From DAOTWA01 sp963702935 (GTDB lineage: Bacteria; Chloroflexota; Anaerolineae; Anaerolineales; Anaerolineaceae): a DNA stretch of 64,000 bases. Below, one piece after another: positions 35,433 through 42,900 of this stretch. Below the pieces are notes generated by a model that was given only the letters and a program-made list of their open reading frames with translations, made no database searches and was not told the DNA's origin. The stretch lies in NCBI GenBank assembly GCA_963702935.1, contig OY969772.1, positions 4,650,001-4,714,000 of the forward strand. Direction: 5' to 3'. Each line of letters starts with the position of its first letter. Position 1 is the first letter of the stretch. The position numbers and the translations under genes were made by a program.

Positions 35433-35864
35433 ATGACCGTTAAACGCAAAGTTCTCTTCCTGTGCACGGGCAACGCATGCCGCTCTCAGATGGCCGAGGC
35501 CATCGTCAACCAGCGCATGGGCTCTGAATGGGAAGCCGTCTCCGCCGGGGTGCGCCCCACCGGTGTGGTGCATCCCATGACGCTGATCGCCCTGGAAGAG
35601 ATCGGCATCCACCACGCCGGCCGCTCGAAGAGCGCCGAAGAGTTCCGCTCCACCCCCTTCGATCTGGTGGTGACGGTGTGCGACGCGGCCGCCGAGGAAT
35701 GCCCCGTCTGGCTGGGCCGGGGGAAAAAGGCCCACCTGGGCTTCCCCGACCCGGCTCAAGCCGCCGGCAGCGACGCCGAAAAAATGGAAGCCTTTCGCCA
35801 GGTACGGAACGACATGGCTCAACAGATTCCCGCCCTCTTGCAGCAAATGCAAGCGGAGCTTTAA
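35433..35864 (+). CDS. arsC: Arsenate reductase, LMW-phosphatase fold (first copy)
   Basis: The 143 residues open with KVLFLCTGNACRSQMAEA, the CX5R P-loop of thioredoxin-linked ArsC and low-molecular-weight phosphatases. VTVCDAAAEECPVWLG supplies the later cysteines used in the disulfide relay, and GFPDPAQA the family Asp-Pro. It would reduce arsenate to arsenite, the substrate of the upstream ArsM. It follows arsM by 26 bases (AAGGAGATACGCT ribosome site) and is probably the last gene of the arsR operon. It meets the second arsC tail to tail, overlapping 4 bases. Confidence 0.9.
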   Translation: MTVKRKVLFLCTGNACRSQMAEAIVNQRMGSEWEAVSAGVRPTGVVHPMTLIALEEIGIHHAGRSKSAEEFRSTPFDLVVTVCDAAAEECPVWLGRGKKAHLGFPDPAQAAGSDAEKMEAFRQVRNDMAQQIPALLQQMQAEL

Positions 35865-36304
35865 GCAGAAATGGGCAGGCCCTCTTCGCTCAGCCAGCCG
35901 CGCACTCGCTGCTCGATCTGGTCGCGCACCTCGCGGAACTTGGCCAGCGTTTCTTCCGGTGAGCCTTGAAAAGCGGCTGGATCTTCGAAAGACCAGTGCA
36001 AACGATAATTCACGCCCGGCCACACGGTCGGGCAATTCTTTTCAGCCTGGTCGCATACCGTGATGAGATAATGCATCAGCTTCTTCCCCAGAAACACATC
36101 CACGCCCTTGGAGGATTGTCCGGAGAGATCCATCCCGATTTCGTTCATCACCTGGATCGTATAGGGATGGATGCCTTTCGGCTCGAGGCCGGCGCTGAAA
36201 GCCTCGTAATACTCGCCGCCGTATTTGTTCAGGAACGCCTCCGCCATCTGGCTGCGAGCAGAATTTCCAGTGCAGAGAAACAAAACCTTACTCTTCTCAC
36301 TCAT
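35861..36304 (-). CDS. arsC: Arsenate reductase, LMW-phosphatase fold (second copy)
   Basis: The 147 residues have KVLFLCTGNSARSQMAEAFL, with the CX5R loop, the SAGLEPKGIHP segment and VTVCDQAEKNCPTVWPG. This is the common ArsC form (CTGNSARS) and differs clearly from the adjacent copy (CTGNACRS), so it is not a recent duplicate. Divergent control is likely: its leader holds the AGACCTTAAAGGTCT palindrome and, further up, an ATATCT/AGATAT inverted pair (36370-36391 region). Confidence 0.9.
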   Translation of the reverse strand: MSEKSKVLFLCTGNSARSQMAEAFLNKYGGEYYEAFSAGLEPKGIHPYTIQVMNEIGMDLSGQSSKGVDVFLGKKLMHYLITVCDQAEKNCPTVWPGVNYRLHWSFEDPAAFQGSPEETLAKFREVRDQIEQRVRGWLSEEGLPISA

Positions 36305-36320
36305 CGCATCTCCTCAAGAA

Positions 36321-36335
36321 AGACCTTAAAGGTCT
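36321..36335 (-). repeat. AGACCTTAAAGGTCT palindrome in the arsC leader
   Basis: It is identical to the palindrome before trxB (10307-10321) and is placed 16 bases upstream of the start codon in both strand-matched leaders. The 360-base gap 36305-36664 contains this element, an ATATCT/AGATAT inverted pair, a plus-strand promoter and a hairpin, but no open frame. Confidence 0.55.
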
Positions 36336-36486
36336 GTGCGGGATTCTCGACTATCCCCGTGACGCCTACCATATCTCGTTCGACAAGATATATTTTTCCC
36401 ATCCTATCTCAGGAAGGTTAATCGCGTGAGAACGGATTGTTATGATTAGGTTAAATCTTGCGCTTTCTCGACACTTTTAAATACGT

Positions 36487-36516
36487 TTGACACGGGGGGG
36501 ATTAACGCAGTAAAAT
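36487..36516 (+). promoter_or_regulatory. Promoter of the MoxR-VWA gene
   Basis: TTGACA (36487-36492), 18 bases and TAAAAT (36511-36516) form a near-consensus sigma-70 promoter. Transcription would start near 36523, leaving a leader of about 140 bases. Confidence 0.7.
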
Positions 36517-36546
36517 ATGAGTATATAGATATTAATAGTAACCTTA

Positions 36547-36581
36547 TGGGGTGCGCTGGCAGTTCTTCTGCCGCCACCCCA
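36547..36581 (+). terminator. Hairpin in the leader of the MoxR-VWA gene
   Basis: TGGGGTG (36547-36553) pairs with CACCCCA (36575-36581), and GGCAG with CTGCC forms the inner stem; TTTATTTCCG follows. It lies between the promoter and the gene, so it may act as an attenuator or as an RNA-stabilising element. Confidence 0.45.
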
Positions 36582-36664
36582 GCAGTTTATTTCCGTCTGG
36601 TTAGGGGAATTGTAAGACGTTTCCGCCTAAAACGGGCCGGTGCAAGATTTGGAAGGAGATAGGA

Positions 36665-39030
36665 ATGGATGACAACCACGGCTTCCGCTCCCCTCAAGAG
36701 TTGAAGGCCGCTTTGAATGAGCAGCTTTATATCGCCAGCGACGAGATCGCCACGATCCTGTATCTCAGCCAGAAGCTGGGCAAGCCTCTCCTGGCGGAAG
36801 GCCCGGCCGGTGTAGGCAAGACGGAGCTTGCCAAGGCCCTGGCCGGCGCTTCTGGTCGCACGCTGATCCGCCTGCAATGCTACGAGGGACTGGACGAGAC
36901 CAAAGCCCTCTACGAATGGGAATACGCCAAGCAATTGCTCTACACGCAGCTCTTGCGCGAAAAACTGCAAGAGACGCTTTCCGATACCGCCAGCCTGAAG
37001 GCCGCCGCCGACCGCCTGGCGCAAGAAGAAGACGTATTCTTCTCGATGCGTTTCCTCTTGCAGCGCCCGCTGCTGAAGGCCATCCTCAGCGAAGAGCCTA
37101 CCGTCTTGCTCATCGACGAGATCGACCGGGCCGACGCCGAATTCGAGGCCTTCCTGCTGGAAGTTTTGAGCGACTTTCAGGTGAGCGTCCCCGAGCTGGG
37201 CACGTTGAGCGCGGTGCACCGCCCGCTGGTGCTGCTGACCAGCAACAATACTCGCGAGCTGAGCGAGGCGCTCAAGCGCCGCTGCCTGTACCTTTTCATC
37301 GAATACCCCGACATGGAGCAGGAGCTGGCCGTCGTGCGCCTGAAGGTGCCGGAACTGGCGCCCAGGCTGGCGCGCCAGGCCGTCGAGCTGGTGCAAAAGC
37401 TGCGTGGCCTGGACCTGCGCAAATCCCCCAGCATTAGCGAGACGCTGGATTGGGCCCACACGCTGGTGGCTTTGAACGCCAGCCAGTTGGATGAGCAGAC
37501 ATTGAAATCCACCTTGAGCGTATTGCTCAAGCACGAGAGCGACTTGCAGCGCGCCCGCCGGCAGCTCTTCTCGCCGCCTGCTCACTCCTCCGACGACAGA
37601 GTCTCATCCCAGGCTCTGGTCGAATTAGCACAGAAAGGCACGGATATGGATCAGCGCATCGTGCAGTTTATCGCTGCTTTACGCGCCAGCGGTGTACGTG
37701 TCAGCCTGGCGGAAAGCAAAGATGCCTTCGAAGCCATCCAGCACATGGGCGTCGCCGAGCGGGAGACCTTCCGCATCAGCTTGCGTAGCTCCCTGATCAA
37801 GAACGCCAAGGACCTGCCTCAATTCGAGCAACTCTTTCCTCTTTTCTTCCATTCCGGCCAACCGCCGGCCATGATGGATGCTACCCAGGGGCTGTCTCCA
37901 CAAGATGCCCAGAAGCTGGCCGAAGCCCTGCGCCAGTTCAACCAGCAACTGCGCCGTATGCTGGAGAAACTGGCCCGTGGGGAGCAGCTCAGCCAGCAGG
38001 AATTAGATCGCTTGAGGCAGATGGTGGACCTGGACGAGGTCACCGACCCCCGCTACCAGAACTGGATGGCCCGCCAGATGGAACAGGCCCTGCACTACGA
38101 CGAAGTGCGTAAGGCGATGGAAGAGCTCATGCAGCTCTTGCAGCAGATGGGCGTGAGCCGCGAGCGGGTCAACGCGCTGCGCCAGGCGATGCAGGCCAAC
38201 CAGCAAGCCCTGCATGAACAGTTGCGCCAGTACGCCGGCGAGCGGATTGCCGAGAACCTCAGCCGCCAGCCCCGCCAGGAAGCGCTGGACGGGCTGATGA
38301 ACCGTCCTTTCCACCGCCTCAGCGAAGCGGAGATGCAATTGCTGCGCCACGAGGTACAGCGCCTGGCAGCCGCCCTGCGCACGCGTCTGGCGTTGCGCTT
38401 GAAGCGCGCCCATACGGGCAAGCTGGACGTCAAAGGCACCCTCAGGGCCAATCTAAAATACGGCAACGTGCCCGTCGAGCTGAAGCACCGCGATCAGAAC
38501 TCTCAAGCCCAAGATCGTCATCCTGTGCGACGTGAGCACCTCCATGCGTTACTGCTCTGAGCTGATGCTCAGCATTCTGTACGCTATTCAAGGCCAGATC
38601 AGCAAGACCAACGCCTTTGCCTTCATCGACCACCTGGAGTACATCTCTCCCGATTTTGAGTTCAGGGAGCCTACCGAAGCCGTGACGGAAGTGCTGCTGC
38701 GCATGCCTCCCGGCCATTACAACACAGACCTCGGCTACAGCCTGGAGAATTTCCAGCAATCCTTCCTGGACACCCTCGACCACCGTTGCACCTTCATCGT
38801 CGTTGGCGACGGGCGCAACAACTTCAACGATCCCCGCCTGGACATCTTCTCGACTCTCGCGCGGCGCAGCCGCTCGACGATCTGGCTGAAATCCTGAAGC
38901 GGCGCCCCTGTGGGGCACCGGCGACAGCGACATGCTGAAATACGCGCCGTTGTGCGCGCGCACTTTCCAGGTGAGCAATCTGGCGCAGCTTGCCACCGCC
39001 ATCGATCAGCTTTTACTGCATTCGGTATAA
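36665..39030 (+). CDS. MoxR-type AAA ATPase fused to a CoxE-like VWA protein (two frameshifts)
   Basis: Residues 1-290 form a MoxR/CoxD AAA domain: LLAEGPAGVGKTELAKAL (Walker A), VLLIDEIDRAD (Walker B), LTSNNTRELSEALKRRC (sensor, Arg finger). From residue about 328, MDQRIVQFIAALRASGVRVS begins a CoxE-type protein with a long helical section. A ribosome-site-like AGAAAGG precedes this internal ATG (37647). Near 38495 one extra base shifts the frame into the VWA domain (KIVILCDVSTSMRY, the MIDAS DxSxS). A second shift near 38887 leads to WGTGDSDMLKYAPLC and the end. Relatives insert metals or remodel cofactors in Mo-hydroxylases; no such enzyme is nearby. Confidence 0.85.
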
Positions 39031-39127
39031 ACTCGTCCGGAGGAAGGGCAGGGAAGTGGTCGCAGTCAGAGGCCAGGGGATTATAATTCTCTTAACCTGT
39101 GTCTCAATGAAACGAAAGGAATTTTTC

Positions 39128-40486
39128 ATGGATCCCCAACCCTCTGCTGCTCTCACTCCTGAACACCTGCAATCCTATCAGGAGGCATTTGCTTCCGACC
39201 CACGTAACCGCCTGGCTCTGGACGCCGTTACGAAGAACCCGGTACACCAGGTGGTCGCCAACCGCCAGCTCGTCACTTCCACCGACCACACCTTCTCGCA
39301 CGTTCTGCCTTCGAATGAGGTCACCAACCAGCAACAGTCTGGCCGCTGCTGGATGTTCGCCGGCCTCAACGTGCTGCGCGTCACGGCCATGCAAAACATG
39401 AACCTGGAGAAGTTCGAGCTTTCCCAGTCCTATTCCATGTTCTGGGACAAGCTGGAGAAGGCCAACTATTTCCTGGAGAGTATCCTGGCCACGCTCAACG
39501 AGCCGGTCAACAGCCGCCTGCTCATGTTCCTCCTCGATCATCCCCTGCAAGACGGCGGTCAGTGGCACATGTTCGTCAACCTGGTCAAGAAATACGGGGT
39601 CGTTCCCAAGACCGTCATGCCGGAGACCGAAAGCTCCAGCAGCTCGCGCATGATGGTGGCCCTGATCACCTCAAAGCTGCGCGAATTCGCCGCCGAGCTG
39701 CGCAAGCTCCACCGCGAAGGCGTTCAGGCTTCTGACCTGCGCGAGCGCAAGTACAAGATGCTGGAGACCATCTATCACATGCTGGCCGTCCACCTGGGAG
39801 AGCCGCCCCGGCGTTTCTTCTGGCAGTGGCGTGACAAAGACGACCACTTCAGCCGCGACGGCTGGATCACCCCTCAGGAATTCTTCCAGCGCCGCGTGGC
39901 GTTCGACCTGGATTCGATGGTCTGCCTGATCAACTGCCCCACCCCCGACAAGCCCTACGACAAAGTCTACACCATCCAATACCTGGGAAACGTGGCCGAA
40001 GGCGAGATCGTCCGCTACTTGAACGTGCCGATGCCCATCTTCAAGCAGGCTGCCGTGGATACCCTCGTCAAAGGGAGCCTGCCGGTCTGGTTTGGCTGCG
40101 ACGTAGGCAAGCGCCTGGAACGCGAGCTGGGTATCCTGGCGACCGACCTGTACGATTACGAGCTGGCCTACGGCGCGCCTTTTACAGCCAACAAAGCCAT
40201 CCGGGTGGATTATGGCGACAGCCAGATGACCCACGCCATGGTATTTACCGGCGTAGACCTGGACGCCGAAGACCGCCCTACCAAATGGCGCGTCGAGAAC
40301 TCCTGGGGCGACAAGATCGGAGACAAAGGCTACCTGGTCATGACCGATGCCTGGTTCGATGAATTCATGTACGAGGTGGTCGTGCCCCGCCAATACGTGC
40401 CCTCCGAGCTATTGCCGGCCCTGGAAGAACCGCCGGTGGTCTTGCCCCCCTGGGATCCCATGGGCGCGCTGGCCGTAGCAAGCTGA
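39128..40486 (+). CDS. pepC: C1-family aminopeptidase (PepC / bleomycin hydrolase)
   Basis: ATG 39128 follows GAAAGGAATTTTTC, giving 452 residues. Papain-like catalytic residues are Cys in QQQSGRCWMFAGLNVLR, His in MTHAMVFTGVD and Asn in RVENSWGDKIGDKGY, exactly as in PepC and bleomycin hydrolase. The family forms barrel-shaped hexamers in the cytoplasm that trim peptides from the N terminus. TATAAT lies at 39082-39087. The next gene starts 16 bases after its stop, so it leads an operon with the MFS, dehydrogenase and GH15 genes. Confidence 0.93.
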   Translation: MDPQPSAALTPEHLQSYQEAFASDPRNRLALDAVTKNPVHQVVANRQLVTSTDHTFSHVLPSNEVTNQQQSGRCWMFAGLNVLRVTAMQNMNLEKFELSQSYSMFWDKLEKANYFLESILATLNEPVNSRLLMFLLDHPLQDGGQWHMFVNLVKKYGVVPKTVMPETESSSSSRMMVALITSKLREFAAELRKLHREGVQASDLRERKYKMLETIYHMLAVHLGEPPRRFFWQWRDKDDHFSRDGWITPQEFFQRRVAFDLDSMVCLINCPTPDKPYDKVYTIQYLGNVAEGEIVRYLNVPMPIFKQAAVDTLVKGSLPVWFGCDVGKRLERELGILATDLYDYELAYGAPFTANKAIRVDYGDSQMTHAMVFTGVDLDAEDRPTKWRVENSWGDKIGDKGYLVMTDAWFDEFMYEVVVPRQYVPSELLPALEEPPVVLPPWDPMGALAVAS

Positions 40487-40502
40487 TTCGCCAGACGACA
40501 GG

Positions 40503-41780
40503 ATGACCCGGGTCTGGCGTCGCATCCACCCATGGGTGGAACCCTGGTACGTAGCCTATGCCTTGTTAGGCGCGGCCGCCGCCGGGCTACTGCCCATCCT
40601 GCTGCCCCTGGCCGCCAACCGCAGCGGGAACATCGCCAGTGTAGGTCTGGTCGTGGCCGCCTTCAACCTGGGCGGGATGACTGCCCCTTTGTGGGGCAGT
40701 CTGGCCGACCATTACCGGCTACACCGCTGGCTGCTCGGCGGCGGATTGATCACCGCCGCAGCCGCGGTCGCCGTCTTCCCGATCGCAGCGACCACCTTGC
40801 TTAGAGTGCTGTTGGCCTTCGTGCAGGGCACGGGCGCGACCGGCTCGGCCACCGTAGCCAATCTATTTGTGGTGGAAGCGCACCCCAAAGAAGAATGGGA
40901 CGAGCGCATCGGCTGGCTGCAAACCTTCTACGGCGGTGGGCAGATGCTCGGTCTCTTAGTGGCCGGCGCCGCCGGTGAGGCCAATCTGAGCCTCGCGCTG
41001 GAGATTACCGCTGGAATCACCCTGCTGGCAGGGCTCTTCGGTTGGAGCACGACCCACACGCCCCCGCAGCCCACCCAACCCCGGCCGAAGCTCGTCCTGG
41101 CCAGCCGCCACACCGATCAGGGGATCGGCTCCCCCCAACGCCACTATCACACGCTCGGACGAAACAGCCTGAAGGGCCTCTCTTCGACCGTACGCTCTCC
41201 CTTCGGCCTGTTCTTGCTGGCCTGGCTGCTAAGCTTCGCCGGCGCCGCCGCCGTCTTTTCGCTTTATCCGGTGCTCATGCAAGGCGCCTTTGGCATCCAG
41301 CCGGGGGTATCTTCGCCCGTATTTGCCCTGGCCGCCGGCCTGGGATTGGCGCTTTATTCTCCCGCCGGGCAATGGGCCGACCGGCGCGGTTCCAGCCGGG
41401 TCGTGGTCGCCGGCCTGGGAGCGCGCCTGGTGGCGTTCGTCGCCCTGATCGCTCTCACCGCCATCGGCGGGGCAACCGCAGGCATCCTCGCGTTGCTGGC
41501 CTTCCTGATCGTGGTAGTGGCCTGGTCCCTGCTCTCAGTGGGAGGAACTGTGCTGACCGCGCACCTCTCGCCAGTTGGCGAAGGCGAGGGCCTGGGCTTC
41601 TTCAATGCGGTCACGGGCCTGGCTGGTGTAATCGGAGCCATCCTGGGAGGCTGGGCAGCCGCCCGCCTGGGGTATACGGCCGTGGCCGGTCTGGCTACTG
41701 CCGGGGTTGCTCTCGGGATGATTCTCCTTGTGGGGTCTCGTACTATGAAAGACGGGCATTTACCAGGAGGTATAGAATGA
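40503..41780 (+). CDS. MFS transporter
   Basis: The 425-residue protein has about 12 membrane segments in two halves, joined by a polar loop (about 180-225). Loop motifs are LWGSLADHYRLHRW in the first half and GQWADRRGSSRVV in the second. Its stop overlaps the start of the glucose-dehydrogenase-like gene (ATGA), and the operon also has a glucoamylase, so sugar uptake or export is a reasonable guess, without proof from the sequence. Confidence 0.88.
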   Translation: MTRVWRRIHPWVEPWYVAYALLGAAAAGLLPILLPLAANRSGNIASVGLVVAAFNLGGMTAPLWGSLADHYRLHRWLLGGGLITAAAAVAVFPIAATTLLRVLLAFVQGTGATGSATVANLFVVEAHPKEEWDERIGWLQTFYGGGQMLGLLVAGAAGEANLSLALEITAGITLLAGLFGWSTTHTPPQPTQPRPKLVLASRHTDQGIGSPQRHYHTLGRNSLKGLSSTVRSPFGLFLLAWLLSFAGAAAVFSLYPVLMQGAFGIQPGVSSPVFALAAGLGLALYSPAGQWADRRGSSRVVVAGLGARLVAFVALIALTAIGGATAGILALLAFLIVVVAWSLLSVGGTVLTAHLSPVGEGEGLGFFNAVTGLAGVIGAILGGWAAARLGYTAVAGLATAGVALGMILLVGSRTMKDGHLPGGIE

Positions 41781-42883
41781 AAGCGATCGCCCTGGTTCCA
41801 GGGACAAAGGAGATTCGCCTGACCGACCGGGCGGAGGTTTCCATCCACGCGCCAGACGAGATCCTTCTCCAGGTGCAGCGCGTAGGCATCTGTGGCACAG
41901 ACCGGGAAGAAGCCGCCGGGGGCCGCGCATTGGCTCCTCAGGGGCAAAGCGATCTGGTCATTGGCCATGAGATGCTCGGCAAAGTCGTCTCTGTTGGCGG
42001 GAGTGTTACCCTGGTCAAGCCGGGCGACTTTGCCGTTTTTACCGTGCGGCGTGGATGTGGGCGATGCATGCCCTGCCAGATGAACCGCTCGGATATGTGC
42101 CAGACCGGGCAATATCACGAGCGCGGCATCTGGGGTTTGGACGGCTACCAGACACAGCTCGTCGTCGATAAGGAGCAGTACGTCGCCAGGGTACCCCCCG
42201 AGCTGGAAAGCATCGGCGTATTGGCCGAGCCGCTATCCGTGGCCGAAAAGGCCATCGACGAGGCCGTGCGCCTTCAGGTGGCGCGCTTGCCCGACGCGCC
42301 GGCTGCGCCTAACTGGCTCTTGGGCAAGAAATGCCTGGTGGCCGGCCTGGGCCCCATCGGCTTGTTGGCGGCCCTGGCCTTGCGCCTGCGCGGTGCGGAA
42401 ATCTACGGATTGGATATCGTGGACGAAAACACGGCCCGCCCGAAATGGTTGGAGACCATCGGCGGGCAATATGTGGATGGGCGCAAAGTGCCGCCGGAGC
42501 AGGTGGATGACAAGCTGGGGGCGCTGGACTTGATCTTCGAGGCCACCGGCGTGGCGGCCCTGGCCTTCAACCTGCTGGACGCCCTGGGTCCCAATGGTGT
42601 CTACGTCCTGACCGGCATTCCAGGGGGCAGCCGGCCGTTGCAGCTCTCCGGCTCCGAGCTGATCCGCCAGCTTGTACTGGATAACCAGGTGATGGTAGGC
42701 AGCGTCAACGCCGCCCGCGCTCATTTTCAGATGGCCGTAGACGACCTGGAGACGGCGCACCTGCGTTGGGGAGATCACGTTGGCGGGCTGATCACCCACC
42801 GTTTCCCCTATACCGACGGCCTGCAAGCTTTGACCTCGCACCCGCAAGACGAGATCAAGACCGTGATCGAGTGGGCTGGATGA
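41777..42883 (+). CDS. Zinc-dependent glucose 1-dehydrogenase-like alcohol dehydrogenase
   Basis: The 368-residue MDR protein has catalytic zinc ligands in VGICGTDREE and IGHEMLGKV, a structural zinc lobe with four Cys (CGRCMPCQMNRSDMC), and the cofactor motif AGLGPIGLLAALAL. GLDGYQTQLVV and YVARVPPEL are typical of archaeal-type glucose dehydrogenases, which oxidise glucose to gluconolactone with NAD(P). In this operon it would handle glucose released by the GH15 enzyme. GH15 follows 17 bases later. Confidence 0.88.
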   Translation: MKAIALVPGTKEIRLTDRAEVSIHAPDEILLQVQRVGICGTDREEAAGGRALAPQGQSDLVIGHEMLGKVVSVGGSVTLVKPGDFAVFTVRRGCGRCMPCQMNRSDMCQTGQYHERGIWGLDGYQTQLVVDKEQYVARVPPELESIGVLAEPLSVAEKAIDEAVRLQVARLPDAPAAPNWLLGKKCLVAGLGPIGLLAALALRLRGAEIYGLDIVDENTARPKWLETIGGQYVDGRKVPPEQVDDKLGALDLIFEATGVAALAFNLLDALGPNGVYVLTGIPGGSRPLQLSGSELIRQLVLDNQVMVGSVNAARAHFQMAVDDLETAHLRWGDHVGGLITHRFPYTDGLQALTSHPQDEIKTVIEWAG

Positions 42884-42900
42884 AAGATCAGGAGGACACC

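Noticed and set aside
37647..39030. Separate VWA gene starting at the internal ATG
   Set aside because: Possible, but the upstream frame is continuous, so I kept one entry and recorded the alternative.
41042..41776. 245-residue extension before the glucose dehydrogenase
   Set aside because: It is an out-of-frame reading of the MFS gene; the conserved dehydrogenase starts at the ATGA overlap at 41777.
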